Made by a program: the position numbers and the translations under genes. 64,000 nucleotides of DNA from Streptomyces poonensis. Its GTDB lineage: Bacteria > Actinomycetota > Actinomycetes > Streptomycetales > Streptomycetaceae. The DNA is taken from contig NZ_BMVW01000006.1 in the NCBI RefSeq assembly GCF_014650915.1, positions 263,811-327,810 of the forward strand, written 5' to 3'. The notes beneath the pieces were generated by a model. That model did no database searches. It saw only the letters and a program-made list of their open reading frames with translations, and was not told where the DNA came from. Shown here in pieces: positions 15,442 to 25,196 of the stretch. Positions within the stretch are counted from its first letter, which is position 1. Each line of letters opens with the position of its first letter.

Positions 15442-18279
15442 TTGTCCCCGACCAGCGAGACCGCGAAGGGCGGCCGCCGACTCGTCATCGTCGAGTCGCC
15501 TGCCAAGGCGAAGACGATCAAGGGCTACCTCGGCCCTGGATACATCGTCGAGGCGAGCGTCGGGCACATCCGCGACCTTCCGAACGGCGCCGCGGAGGTG
15601 CCCGAGAAGTACACCGGCGAGGTGCGCCGCCTCGGCGTGGACGTCGACCATGACTTCGCGCCCGTCTACGTCGTCAACGCCGACAAGAAGGCCCAGGTCA
15701 AGAAGCTCAAGGACCTGCTGCGCGACTCCGACGAGCTCTTCCTGGCCACCGATGAGGACCGCGAGGGCGAGGCCATCGCCTGGCACCTCCAGGAGGTGCT
15801 CAAGCCCAAGGTCCCGGTCCGCCGGATGGTCTTCCACGAGATCACCAAGGACGCGATCCGGGCCGCCGTGGCCAACCCGCGCGAGCTCAATCAGAGGCTC
15901 GTCGACGCCCAGGAGACCCGCCGCATCCTCGACCGTCTGTACGGCTACGAGGTCTCGCCGGTCCTGTGGAAGAAGGTCATGCCGCGGCTGTCGGCGGGCC
16001 GTGTCCAGTCCGTGGCGACCCGGCTGGTCGTCGAGCGGGAGCGCGAGCGCATGGCGTTCCGCTCCGCCGAGTACTGGGACCTGACCGGCACCTTCGGCAC
16101 CGGCCGCGCCGGTGACCCGTCCGACCCGTCGTCCCTGGTCGCACGCCTGACCACGGTCGACGGCAGGCGCGTCGCCCAGGGCCGCGACTTCAACTCGCTG
16201 GGGCAGCTCAAGAGCGCGAACACTCTCCACCTCGACGAGGCCGCCGCCCGCGCGCTGGCCGCCGCGCTGGAGCACACCGCGTTCTCCGTGCGCTCGGTCG
16301 AGTCCAAGCCGTACCGCCGCTCGCCGTACGCCCCGTTCCGTACGACGACGCTGCAGCAGGAGGCGAGCCGCAAGCTCGGCTTCGGCGCGAAGGCCACCAT
16401 GCAGATCGCGCAGAAGCTGTACGAGAACGGCTTCATCACCTACATGCGTACGGACTCCACGACGCTCAGCGACACCGCCGTCGCGGCCGCCCGCGCCCAG
16501 GTCACCCAGCTGTACGGTGCCGACTACCTGCCGGAGAAGCCGCGCACGTACGCCGGGAAGGTCAAGAACGCGCAGGAGGCGCACGAGGCCATCCGGCCCT
16601 CGGGTGATCGTTTCCGCACGCCCGCGGAGACCGGGCTGACCGGCGACCAGTTCAGGCTCTACGAGCTGATCTGGAAGCGGACCGTCGCCTCCCAGATGAA
16701 GGACGCGACCGGGAACAGCGTCACCGTCAAGATCGGTGGCACCGCCGCCGACGGCCGCGACGCCGAGTTCAGCGCGTCCGGCAAGACAATCACGTTCCAC
16801 GGCTTCCTGAAGGCGTACGTCGAGGGCGCCGACGACCCGAACGCCGAGCTCGACGACCGTGAGCGCCGGCTGCCGCAGGTCAGTGAGGGCGACCCGCTGA
16901 GCGCCGAGGAGATCTCGGTCGACGGCCACGCGACCAAGCCCCCGGCCCGCTACACCGAGGCCAGCCTGGTCAAGGAGCTCGAGGAGCGGGAGATCGGCCG
17001 CCCGTCGACGTACGCGTCGATCATCGGGACCATCCTCGACCGCGGCTATGTGTTCAAGAAGGGCACGGCGCTCGTGCCGTCCTTCCTGTCCTTCGCCGTG
17101 GTCAACCTCCTGGAGAAGCACTTCGGGCGGCTCGTCGACTACGACTTCACCGCCAAGATGGAGGACGACCTCGACCGCATCGCGCGCGGCGAGGCGCAGG
17201 CCGTGCCGTGGCTCAAGCGGTTCTACTTTGGTGAGAACGGTGAGAACACGGACGGCGCCGGGCTCGCCGCCGAGGCCGGCAACGGCGACGGCGACCACCT
17301 GGGCGGTCTGAAGGAGCTGGTCACGGACCTGGGCGCGATCGACGCGCGCGAGGTGTCGTCCTTCCCCGTCGGCAACGGCATCGTGCTGCGCGTGGGCCGC
17401 TACGGTCCGTACATCGAGCGCGGCGAGAAGGACTCCGAGAACCACCAGCGCGCCGACATCCCGGCCGACCTGGCGCCGGACGAACTGAGCGTCGAGCTCG
17501 CCGAGGAACTGCTCGCCAAGCCGAGCGGCGACTTCGAGCTGGGCACGGATCCCGCGACCGGCCACACGATCGTCGCCAAGGACGGCCGCTACGGCCCGTA
17601 CGTCACCGAGGTGCTCCCCGAGGGCACCCCTAAGACGGGCAAGAATGCCGTCAAGCCGCGTACGGCCTCGCTGTTCAAGTCGATGTCGCTGGACACGGTG
17701 ACCCTCGACGACGCGCTGCGGCTGATGTCGCTGCCGCGCGTCGTCGGTACGGACGCGGAGGGTCAGGAGATCACCGCGCAGAACGGCCGCTACGGCCCGT
17801 ACCTGAAGAAGGGCACGGACTCGCGCTCCCTGCAGTCCGAGGAGCAGCTGTTCACGATCACGCTGGAGGAGGCGCTGGCGATCTACGCCCAGCCCAAGCA
17901 GCGTGGCCGGGCCGCCGCCAAGCCGCCGCTGAAGGAGCTGGGCACCGACCCGGTCAGCGAGAAGCCGGTCGTCGTCAAGGACGGGCGCTTCGGGCCGTAC
18001 GTCACCGACGGTGAGACCAATGCGACCCTGAGGTCCGGCGACAGCGTCGAGACGATCACCCCGGAGCGCGGCTTCGAGCTCCTCGCCGAGAAGCGGGCGA
18101 AGGGGCCCGCCAAGAAGACGGCGAAGAAGACGGCCGCGAAGAAGGCCCCGGCCAAGAAGACGGCCGCCAAGAAGACCACGGCGAAGAAGACGGCCGCCAA
18201 GAAGACCACGGCGACGGCGAAGAAGACCGCGGCGAAGAAGACGGCGGCGTCGGCCTCCAAGGCGACGGCTGAGGACTGA
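15442..18279 (+). CDS. topA: DNA topoisomerase I
   Basis: Type IA topoisomerase that relaxes negative supercoils. It is ~945 residues from TTG 15442, which is chosen because the family start MSPTSETAKGGRRLVIVESP aligns there and GGAGAGAAG lies upstream. ATG 15352 is in frame but adds 30 non-conserved residues. The TOPRIM domain shows VIVESPAKAKT and the acidic DEDREGEA motif. The catalytic Tyr is Y334 in FITYMRTDST. Several C-terminal topo repeats contain NGRYGPYLKKG-type units. Zn fingers are absent; instead the last ~60 residues are Lys/Ala repeats (AKKTAAKK), as known for Streptomyces TopA, where they aid DNA binding. Confidence 0.97.
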   Translation: MSPTSETAKGGRRLVIVESPAKAKTIKGYLGPGYIVEASVGHIRDLPNGAAEVPEKYTGEVRRLGVDVDHDFAPVYVVNADKKAQVKKLKDLLRDSDELFLATDEDREGEAIAWHLQEVLKPKVPVRRMVFHEITKDAIRAAVANPRELNQRLVDAQETRRILDRLYGYEVSPVLWKKVMPRLSAGRVQSVATRLVVERERERMAFRSAEYWDLTGTFGTGRAGDPSDPSSLVARLTTVDGRRVAQGRDFNSLGQLKSANTLHLDEAAARALAAALEHTAFSVRSVESKPYRRSPYAPFRTTTLQQEASRKLGFGAKATMQIAQKLYENGFITYMRTDSTTLSDTAVAAARAQVTQLYGADYLPEKPRTYAGKVKNAQEAHEAIRPSGDRFRTPAETGLTGDQFRLYELIWKRTVASQMKDATGNSVTVKIGGTAADGRDAEFSASGKTITFHGFLKAYVEGADDPNAELDDRERRLPQVSEGDPLSAEEISVDGHATKPPARYTEASLVKELEEREIGRPSTYASIIGTILDRGYVFKKGTALVPSFLSFAVVNLLEKHFGRLVDYDFTAKMEDDLDRIARGEAQAVPWLKRFYFGENGENTDGAGLAAEAGNGDGDHLGGLKELVTDLGAIDAREVSSFPVGNGIVLRVGRYGPYIERGEKDSENHQRADIPADLAPDELSVELAEELLAKPSGDFELGTDPATGHTIVAKDGRYGPYVTEVLPEGTPKTGKNAVKPRTASLFKSMSLDTVTLDDALRLMSLPRVVGTDAEGQEITAQNGRYGPYLKKGTDSRSLQSEEQLFTITLEEALAIYAQPKQRGRAAAKPPLKELGTDPVSEKPVVVKDGRFGPYVTDGETNATLRSGDSVETITPERGFELLAEKRAKGPAKKTAKKTAAKKAPAKKTAAKKTTAKKTAAKKTTATAKKTAAKKTAASASKATAED

Positions 18280-18345
18280 TCGAAGGCGGCGGTCGGGGAC
18301 TGGCCGAAGGCGGCGGGCGAGGACTGGCCGAAGGCAGCGGCTGAG
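18274..18345 (+). repeat. Three 24-bp tandem units at the topA 3' end
   Basis: Units at 18274-18297, 18298-18321 and 18322-18345 share GACTG[AG][TC]CGAAGGC[GA]GCGG. They resemble the end of topA itself, and the first unit contains the topA stop codon. They look like a 3'-end duplication. Confidence 0.75.
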
Positions 18346-18517
18346 GGCCGCCGCGCCGGGCGCCGGTGGCGCCGCGGGCCTTCACCGGTGCTTCACATCG
18401 GGTCCCGGAGTCGGGCGTACCGGCGTCACGAGGTGGGGACGTCCGTGCGTGTGTGGGGGGTCGTGCACGGGCGGGCGGTCCTCTCGGGGTGTCGGCGGCT
18501 CCCGATAGGCTGAATGC
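18280..18517. other. topA-tmk spacer
   Basis: Contains two and a half of the 24-bp repeats, then GC-rich sequence with no gene. A TAGGCT -10 element ends 7 bases before the tmk ATG. Confidence 0.55.
18506..18511 (+). promoter_or_regulatory. -10 element of leaderless tmk promoter
   Basis: TAGGCT ends 7 bases before ATG 18518. The intervening GAATGC has no Shine-Dalgarno, so the transcript probably starts at or next to the A of ATG. Confidence 0.6.
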
Positions 18518-21500
18518 ATGACGCGAGCCGAGCAGCCAACGGCCCCCACCCCGGCCCCCGACGACGCACTGGTCGCGGATTCCCGCGAGCGCGCCGTCCG
18601 CGCCCTGCTGCGCCACCCCCAGCTCAGGCGGCTGTGGAGTGCGCAGCTCGTGGGCGGTGCGGGTGATGTCCTGGCGCTGTTGGTCCTCGTGATCCTCGCC
18701 TTCCAGGTGGCCATCGCGGAGGGTTCGTTCGGCGGTGGCTACCGGGGCGTCGCCCTCACGGTCGCCGCCGTGTTCGGGGCACGCGTTCTGGCCACGCTGC
18801 TCTTCGGGGCCGTGCTTCTCGGGCCCCTCACGTCGCTCACGTCCCCGGAGGGCCCGCTCGACCGGCGCTGGACCATGGTCGGCGCGGACGGACTGCGCGC
18901 CGTGCTGCTGATCGTCGCGCCGCTGTGGATCGACTGGACGCCGGACAGCGCGCTCGCCGCCCTGCTGGTGACCGCGTTCGTGGCCGGTGTCGCCGAGCGC
19001 TTCTGGACGGTGTGCCGGGAGAGCGCGGCGCCCGCGCTGCTGCCCGCGCCGCCGCTGGAGGGCGCGACCGTGCGCCCGCTGCCGGACCACATGGAGGCGC
19101 TGCGGCGCCTGTCCCTGCGCACGGGTTTCCTGGCGGTGCCGCTCGCAGCCGCCGCCCTCGTCGTCGTGTCGTTGCTGAACAACCTGCTGGGCGCCGGTAT
19201 CGCCTGGTTCGGCCTGCACCAGGCGGCACTGCCGGCGTACGTCGCCGCCGGGCTGTTCGCCGCCTCGCTGTCGGTCGTCGTCTTCCTCGAGCTGCCCGGC
19301 ACGCGCACCCCGCGCGCGCGGTCGCCGCTGGAGGGTCTGCGCCGCCCCCGGACGGGGACGGGCCCGGGCGGGGACAAGGGGCGTACCGGCGCGATCCCAA
19401 TCCTGGTGCTCGCCTGCACGGCCGTCGCGGCGGCGGTCGCCGCGGCCGTCGCCGTCGCCGTGCTCCACGCCAAGGACCTGGGTGGCGGCCCGGTCCTGTA
19501 CGGGCTGCTGGTCGTCGCGCTGACGGGCGGCGTGGCCGCCGGCATCCGCACGGCGCCCTCGGTCCTGCCCTCGCTGTCGCGGCGCCGGCTGCTTTCGCTG
19601 GCCGTCGCCTTCACGGGCGTGGCCCTGCTCGCCGCCGGACTCGTACCGGACGTGACCAGCGTGGTGCTGGTCTTCGGGCTCGCCGGGGTCGGCGCGGGTA
19701 TCGCCGCGAACACCGGGCACGCGTTGCTCGACCAGGAGACGGAGGCCGCCCGCCGGGTGCGGACGACCGGGCACCTGCACGCGGTCGTACGGGTCTTCGT
19801 GGCGCTCGGCGCCCTGATCGCCCCCCTGGTGGCGGCGCTGATCGGGCCGCACCGGGTGGAGAACGGCAGGTTCGTGTTCGCCCACGGGGGCGCCGCGTTC
19901 ACGCTGATGCTGGTGGGCGCGCTGCTGCTGCCGGTGGCCGCACTGGTGCTGGCCAAGGTGGACGACCGGTCCGGCGTACCGCTGCGGCACGACCTGCGGG
20001 ACGCGCTGCGCGGCGGGGACGAGCCGGCGGACGCGCCCTCGGCGACCGGGTTCTTCATCGCCCTGGAGGGCGGCGACGGCGCGGGGAAGTCCACCCAGGC
20101 CGAGGCGCTCGCCGAGTGGATCCGGGCCAAGGGACACGAGGTCGTGCTGACGCGGGAGCCGGGGGCGACGCCGGTCGGCAAGCGGCTGCGCTCGATCCTG
20201 CTGGACGTCTCCTCGGCCGGGCTGTCGCACCGCGCGGAGGCGCTGTTGTACGCCGCCGACCGCGCCGAGCACGTCGACACGGTCGTACGGCCCGCCCTGG
20301 AGCGGGGTGCGGTCGTCATCTCGGACCGGTACATCGACTCGTCGGTGGCGTACCAGGGCGCGGGCCGTGATCTGTCGCCGACCGAGATCGCCCGTATCTC
20401 GCGGTGGGCGACGAACGGGCTGGTGCCCCATCTGACGGTGCTGCTGGACGTGTCGCCGGAGACCGCGCGGGAGCGGTTCACGGAGGCGCCGGACCGGCTG
20501 GAGTCGGAGCCGGCCGAGTTCCACGCGCGCGTGCGGTCCGGTTTCCTCACGCTGGCCGCGGCCGACCCGGGCCGCTACCTCGTCGTGGACGCGGGCCAGG
20601 AGCCCGAGGCGGTCACCACCGTCGTCCGGCACCGGCTCGACATGATGCTGCCGCTCTCCGAGGCCGAGGTGAAGGCCCAGGAGGAGGCCCGCCGCAAGGC
20701 CGAGGAGGAGGCGCGGCGCAAGGCCGAGGAGGAGGCCGCCCGCAAGGCCGAGGAGGAGCGCCTGGAGCGCGAGCGGCAGGAACAGCTCGCCCAACTGCGC
20801 GCCGAGGAGGAGGAGCGCAAGCGGCGCGAGCTGGAGGAGGCCCAGCGGCGCGAGGCCGAGCGGCAGGCCGAGGAGGCTCGGCAGCGGGCCGAGGAGGCGC
20901 GCCGGCGTGCCGAGGAGGAGCGGGAACGGCTCCTCGCCGAGGAGCGGGCACGGGCCGAGGAGGAAGCGCGGCGCAAGGCCGAGGAGGAGCGCCGCCGAGC
21001 GCAGGCCGCCGAGGAGGAGCGGCTGCGCGCCGAGGCCGAGGCGCGGCGTCTGGAGAAGCAGCGGAAGGCCGAGGAGGCACTGCTGCGGGCCGAGGAGGCC
21101 CGCAGAGCGGCGGAGGCGGCGGCCGCGGCCGCGGCTTCGGCGGCGACGAGCGGGGCGGGGACGTTCGGTGGCGGTGCGTCGGCCGGTGGGACGGGGACGT
21201 CCGGTGGGGCGGGAACGTCCGGTGGGGCGGGAACGTCCGGTGGGGCCGGGGCCGCGCGGGTCTCTTTCGACAAGCGGGTCTCTTTCGAGAAGCGGAACGC
21301 TGCCGCGGGACCGGGTTCTGCGGGTTCGGGGTCGGGTTCTGCGGGATCGGGTTCTGCGGGTTCGGCGTCGGGTTCCGCGGGTTCGGAGGCGGGCAGTGCC
21401 GGCGAGGCGCGAGGCGCGCGAGGCTCTGAGGGGGCGCCCGCATTCGCGGCCGACAACGCGCCGACCGTACCCACACCGCTGGTGACGCCGACGGATGCGC

Positions 21501-21952
21501 CGGGCGGCCCCGCGGACGAGACGGCCGTGCTGCCGCAGGTGCGCGCCGGTGCGCCCGACACGGAGACGACGGCCGAGCTTCCGCAGCCGCCGGTGCATCC
21601 GGGGGCGGCGGACGAGACAGCCGTACTGCCTCCCGTACGGGAGGACGACGTCCGATCGGGGAGTGGCGCGGACGAGCCCGCCGACCGGGTGCCGCCCGGG
21701 TACTTCCGGGACGAGTGGCAGGCTCCCGGGCAGCAGGCCGCCGAGCGGCCGGAAGAGCGTACGCGGGAGCTGCCCCAGGTGGATGCCGAGGGCACGCCGC
21801 GCCGTCGCCCCCGGTCCGACTGGGCAGAGGAGACCCCGCTGGACGACCTGCCGACCCTGGCGGACGAGCTGCTGGGACCGCGCGAGGAGCACGGGCACGA
21901 CTACCGGGACGACGGCGGCCACGGCCGGGGACGGGGCGGTCGGCGCCGCTGA
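18518..21952 (+). CDS. tmk: MFS-like membrane protein fused to thymidylate kinase
   Basis: A 1144-residue fusion. Residues ~25-490 form a 10-12-helix MFS-like transporter domain (e.g. LLVVALTGGVAAGI). Thymidylate kinase starts at residue 512 with FFIALEGGDGAGKST (P-loop), then LTREPGATPVGKRLR and the DRY segment VVISDRYIDSSVAYQGAGR; it makes dTDP from dTMP. A very charged helix of Glu/Ala/Arg repeats (KAEEEARRKAEEE) follows at ~715-870. The C-terminal ~270 residues are low-complexity: 18-nt repeats encode GGAGTS at 21185-21250, then SGSAGSGS and paired VSFDKR/VSFEKR. No separate tmk is present, so this is likely the essential kinase. The MFS cargo is unknown. Confidence 0.92.
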   Translation: MTRAEQPTAPTPAPDDALVADSRERAVRALLRHPQLRRLWSAQLVGGAGDVLALLVLVILAFQVAIAEGSFGGGYRGVALTVAAVFGARVLATLLFGAVLLGPLTSLTSPEGPLDRRWTMVGADGLRAVLLIVAPLWIDWTPDSALAALLVTAFVAGVAERFWTVCRESAAPALLPAPPLEGATVRPLPDHMEALRRLSLRTGFLAVPLAAAALVVVSLLNNLLGAGIAWFGLHQAALPAYVAAGLFAASLSVVVFLELPGTRTPRARSPLEGLRRPRTGTGPGGDKGRTGAIPILVLACTAVAAAVAAAVAVAVLHAKDLGGGPVLYGLLVVALTGGVAAGIRTAPSVLPSLSRRRLLSLAVAFTGVALLAAGLVPDVTSVVLVFGLAGVGAGIAANTGHALLDQETEAARRVRTTGHLHAVVRVFVALGALIAPLVAALIGPHRVENGRFVFAHGGAAFTLMLVGALLLPVAALVLAKVDDRSGVPLRHDLRDALRGGDEPADAPSATGFFIALEGGDGAGKSTQAEALAEWIRAKGHEVVLTREPGATPVGKRLRSILLDVSSAGLSHRAEALLYAADRAEHVDTVVRPALERGAVVISDRYIDSSVAYQGAGRDLSPTEIARISRWATNGLVPHLTVLLDVSPETARERFTEAPDRLESEPAEFHARVRSGFLTLAAADPGRYLVVDAGQEPEAVTTVVRHRLDMMLPLSEAEVKAQEEARRKAEEEARRKAEEEAARKAEEERLERERQEQLAQLRAEEEERKRRELEEAQRREAERQAEEARQRAEEARRRAEEERERLLAEERARAEEEARRKAEEERRRAQAAEEERLRAEAEARRLEKQRKAEEALLRAEEARRAAEAAAAAAASAATSGAGTFGGGASAGGTGTSGGAGTSGGAGTSGGAGAARVSFDKRVSFEKRNAAAGPGSAGSGSGSAGSGSAGSASGSAGSEAGSAGEARGARGSEGAPAFAADNAPTVPTPLVTPTDAPGGPADETAVLPQVRAGAPDTETTAELPQPPVHPGAADETAVLPPVREDDVRSGSGADEPADRVPPGYFRDEWQAPGQQAAERPEERTRELPQVDAEGTPRRRPRSDWAEETPLDDLPTLADELLGPREEHGHDYRDDGGHGRGRGGRRR
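21185..21250 (+). repeat. 18-nt coding tandem repeats in tmk tail
   Basis: Units begin at 21185, 21203, 21221 and 21239, with core GGTGGGGCGGGAACGTCC. They encode Gly/Ala/Thr/Ser hexapeptides in the disordered C-terminus and are prone to slippage. Confidence 0.75.
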
Positions 21953-22090
21953 TCCGGCGGGGCCTCGCCCCGGCGGGAGCTGCGGACCGTCGCTGATTCG
22001 GTGGGGTCTCCGGTACACGGACCCGGATGTCAGTGCTCTCCCGCACAATGGGTCACGGCAGGGCAGAGTGTGACGGAAGGGCGGTGCCGT

Positions 22091-23296
22091 ATGCCCGTGT
22101 GGGACGACCTGGTGGGCCAGGAGAAGCTGAGCGCGCAGCTCGACGCGGCCGCCCGGGACGCCGACGCGATCGTCACCGCGGCCGCCGCCGACGCCCCGCC
22201 GCCCGAGGGGTCGAAGATGACGCACGCGTGGCTGTTCACGGGCCCGCCGGGAGCGGGGCACACCGCGGCCGCCCGGGCCTTCGCGGCGGCCCTCCAGTGC
22301 GTGAGCCCGGACCGCGCGCTCGGCGGCAGCCCCGGCTGCGGCTTCTGCGACGGCTGCCACACGGCTCTGGTGGGCACGCACGCGGACGTCACCACGGTCG
22401 CCGCCGTGGGCACGCAGATCCTGGCCGACGACATGCGGGACACCGTCCGCAAGTCCTTCACCTCGCCGGCGAACGGCCGCTGGCAGGTCATCCTCGTCGA
22501 GGACGCCGAGCGGCTGAACGAGAAGTCGGCGAACGCCGTGCTGAAGGCCGTGGAGGAACCCGCCCCCCGTACGGTCTGGCTGCTGTGCGCCCCGTCCCTG
22601 GAGGACGTGCTGCCGACGATCCGTTCGCGCTGCCGTCACGTCAGCCTGCTGACGCCCTCGGTCGACGCCGTCGCCGACATGCTGGTCCGCCGCGAGGGCA
22701 TCGAACCGGACGCGGCCGCGACGGCCGCCCGCGCCACCCAGGGGCACATCGACCGCGCCCGCCGGCTGGCCACCGACCCGCGTGCGCGGGAGCGCCGGGC
22801 CGCCGTGCTCAGGCTGCCGCTGCGCGTCGAGGAGATCGGCGGCTGCCTCAAGGCGGCCCAGGAGCTGGTCGACGCCGCCACGGAGGAGTCCAAGCAGCTC
22901 GCCGAGGAGGTCGACGCCAAGGAGACCGAGGAGCTGAAGGCGGCGCTGGGCGCGGTCCAGGGCGGGCGGCTGCCGCGCGGCACCGCGGGTGTGATGAAGG
23001 ACCTGGAGGACAAGCAGAAGCGCCGGCGGACGCGTGCGCAGCGCGACAGTCTCGATCTGGCGCTGACCGACCTCACCGGCTTCTACCGCGATGTCCTCGC
23101 CCTCCAGCTCGGCTCCCGCGTCGCCCTCGCCAACACCGAGGTACAGGACACGCTGGACCGCCTCGCGCGCGGGACGACGCCGGAGTCGACGCTGCGCCGT
23201 ATCGACGCGATCGCCGCCTGCCGCGACGCCCTGGACCGCAATGTCGCCCCGCTGTTGGCCGTGGAGGCGATGACCGTGGCGCTGCGGGCCGGCTGA
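22091..23296 (+). CDS. holB: DNA polymerase III delta-prime clamp-loader subunit
   Basis: A 401-residue AAA+ clamp-loader subunit. ATG 22091 follows GGAAGGGCGG. The P-loop is degenerate (GPPGAGHT: His where Lys is expected), as usual for delta-prime, which binds but does not hydrolyse ATP. A Cys4 zinc module (CVSPDRA...CGFCDGC) follows. The sensor/SRC motif is present as PTIRSRCRHV. The C-terminal third is charged helices. It follows tmk, the common bacterial tmk-holB order, so the two are probably co-expressed. Confidence 0.93.
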   Translation: MPVWDDLVGQEKLSAQLDAAARDADAIVTAAAADAPPPEGSKMTHAWLFTGPPGAGHTAAARAFAAALQCVSPDRALGGSPGCGFCDGCHTALVGTHADVTTVAAVGTQILADDMRDTVRKSFTSPANGRWQVILVEDAERLNEKSANAVLKAVEEPAPRTVWLLCAPSLEDVLPTIRSRCRHVSLLTPSVDAVADMLVRREGIEPDAAATAARATQGHIDRARRLATDPRARERRAAVLRLPLRVEEIGGCLKAAQELVDAATEESKQLAEEVDAKETEELKAALGAVQGGRLPRGTAGVMKDLEDKQKRRRTRAQRDSLDLALTDLTGFYRDVLALQLGSRVALANTEVQDTLDRLARGTTPESTLRRIDAIAACRDALDRNVAPLLAVEAMTVALRAG

Positions 23297-23422
23297 CGCC
23301 GGTTGTCGCTGACTGACCCACTTTTCGGCGACTGACCTGCTCGTCGACGGCTGAGCCGGCCGACACCTTCGTCCGTATGGGTGTCGTACGTCGCGGATGG
23401 TGATCGGTCGGTTGCTTGGCGT

Positions 23423-23428
23423 TACGCT
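23423..23428 (+). promoter_or_regulatory. -10 element of leaderless peptidase promoter
   Basis: TACGCT ends 7 bases before ATG 23435, and the CGCGCA between has no ribosome-binding site. Confidence 0.6.
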
Positions 23429-23434
23429 CGCGCA

Positions 23435-25060
23435 ATGTACAAGAGGCGCACTTCCCCCCGCCCCGACCGTCCCCTCCGCGGGACGGGCCGCCGCCTCGGC
23501 AGTACGGGCACGATGCTGGTCGCGGCGTTCTCGCTGCTGGTGCCCGCCTGCACCTCCGGTGGTGTGACGGCGGCCACGACGACCTCGACCAAGCGGGCCG
23601 CCGTTCTCGCACCGCTGCCGCGCGCCGTCCCGGTGGCGCTGTCGGCGTACTACCGGCAGCAGCTCGACTGGCGCGACTGCGTGGGACCCGGCTTCCAGTG
23701 CGCCACGATGCGGGCCCCGCTGGACTACGCGAAGCCGGAGGCGGGCGACGTCCGGCTGGCGGTGGCCCGCAGGAAGGCGACCGGCCCCGGCGAGCGCCTC
23801 GGCTCGCTGCTCGTCAACCCGGGCGGACCGGGCGGCTCGGCGGTGGAGTACCTGGAGTCGTACGCGGCCCTCGGCTATCCGCAGGCGGTCCGCGCCCGCT
23901 ACGACATGGTGGCCGTCGACCCGCGCGGCGTCGCCCGCAGCGAGCCGGTCGAGTGCCTCACCGGCCCCGGCATGGACACGTACACCCAGACGGATCCCAC
24001 CCCCGACGACGAGGCGGAGGCCGACGCGCTGGTGGGGTCGTTCCGGCAGTTCGCGAAGGGCTGCGAGGCACGCTCGGCACGGCTGCTGGGCCATGTGTCC
24101 ACGGTCGAGGCGGCCCGCGACATGGACGTCCTGCGCGCACTGCTGGGCGACGAGAGGCTGACGTACGTGGGGGCGTCGTACGGGACGTTCCTGGGCGCGA
24201 CGTACGCCGGCCTGTTCCCGGGGCGCGTCGGCCGGCTGGTGCTGGACGGCGCGATGGACCCGTCCCTGTCCGCCCGCAGGCTGAACGAGGACCAGACGGC
24301 GGGCTTCGAGACGGCCTTCCAGTCGTTCGCGAAGGACTGCGTACGGCAGGCCGACTGTCCCCTCGGCGGCCGGGGCACCACCCCCGGCCGGGTCGGTGAG
24401 AACCTGAAGGCATTCTTCCGGCGGCTCGACGAGAAGCCCCTCGCGACCGGCGACCCGGACGGCCGGGAACTCGGCGAGTCCCTGGCCACCGTGGGCGTGA
24501 TCGCCGCGATGTACGACGAGGCCGCGTGGCCCGAACTGCGCCAGGCTCTCAACCAGGCCGTCGAGGACGAGGACGGGGCGGGCCTGCTCGCCCTCTCGGA
24601 CAGCTACTACGAGCGGGACCCGGACGGCCGCTACTCCAACCTGATGTACGCCAACGCGGCCGTGAACTGCCTGGACCTCCCGGCGGCCTTCTCGGGCCCC
24701 GAACAGGTCGAGAAGGCGCTGCCCGCCTTCGAGAAGGCGTCCCCGGTCTTCGGCAGGGGCCTCGCCTGGGCCGCCCTGAGCTGCACGTACTGGCCCGTTA
24801 AGGCCACGGGAGCGCCGCAGCGCATCGAGGCGAAGGGCGCCTCCCCGATCGTCGTGGTGGGCACCACCCGCGACCCGGCGACCCCGTACCCCTGGGCGCG
24901 GGCCCTGGCCTCCCAGCTCTCCTCCGGACGGCTGCTCACATACGAGGGCGACGGACACACGGCGTACGGCCGCGGCAGCGACTGCATCGATTCGGCGATC
25001 AACACCTACCTGCTGCGGGGCACACCGCCGGCCGAGGGGAAACGCTGCGCACAGCGGTGA
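23435..25060 (+). CDS. Secreted lipoprotein alpha/beta-hydrolase peptidase (SlpD/E-like, S33)
   Basis: A 541-residue secreted hydrolase of the Streptomyces tripeptidyl aminopeptidase (SlpD/SlpE) family, probably cleaving peptides outside the cell. The basic N-terminus is followed by a hydrophobic core and a lipobox LLVPAC. Oxyanion-hole region: LVNPGGPGGS. Nucleophile elbow: GASYGTFLG (Ser). Acid: Asp in VVGTTRDPATPY. Base: His in EGDGHTAYG. Cys residues in the lid (DCVGPGFQC, CEARS, CPLGG) suggest disulfides. ATG 23435 is preferred to the upstream start because a -10 box lies 7 bases before it. Confidence 0.88.
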   Translation: MYKRRTSPRPDRPLRGTGRRLGSTGTMLVAAFSLLVPACTSGGVTAATTTSTKRAAVLAPLPRAVPVALSAYYRQQLDWRDCVGPGFQCATMRAPLDYAKPEAGDVRLAVARRKATGPGERLGSLLVNPGGPGGSAVEYLESYAALGYPQAVRARYDMVAVDPRGVARSEPVECLTGPGMDTYTQTDPTPDDEAEADALVGSFRQFAKGCEARSARLLGHVSTVEAARDMDVLRALLGDERLTYVGASYGTFLGATYAGLFPGRVGRLVLDGAMDPSLSARRLNEDQTAGFETAFQSFAKDCVRQADCPLGGRGTTPGRVGENLKAFFRRLDEKPLATGDPDGRELGESLATVGVIAAMYDEAAWPELRQALNQAVEDEDGAGLLALSDSYYERDPDGRYSNLMYANAAVNCLDLPAAFSGPEQVEKALPAFEKASPVFGRGLAWAALSCTYWPVKATGAPQRIEAKGASPIVVVGTTRDPATPYPWARALASQLSSGRLLTYEGDGHTAYGRGSDCIDSAINTYLLRGTPPAEGKRCAQR

Positions 25061-25152
25061 GGCCGGGCCGGCCGGCGGGCACCCGCGGCTTCCCGCCGCG
25101 GGCGTCCAGGAGGGTGCCCCGGTGGGTGGTAGGGGGAGCTCGGGAAACTGTG

Positions 25153-25158
25153 TAGACT
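25153..25158 (+). promoter_or_regulatory. Possible -10 box of tRNA-Thr
   Basis: TAGACT lies 39 bases upstream of the tRNA 5' end. No clear -35 was found. Confidence 0.4.
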
Positions 25159-25196
25159 TACCGATGTTGCTGATCGCACCATAGTGCGGGCAGCGC

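Noticed and set aside
15301..17565. 754-residue frame antisense to topA
   Set aside because: Overlaps the catalytic part of TopA; composition is a mirror artefact.
18056..24958. 2300-residue open frame on the minus strand
   Set aside because: It is antisense to topA, tmk, holB and the S33 peptidase, all with clear motifs. Its composition (Arg/Gly/His/Gln) is the usual mirror of GC-rich coding sequence.
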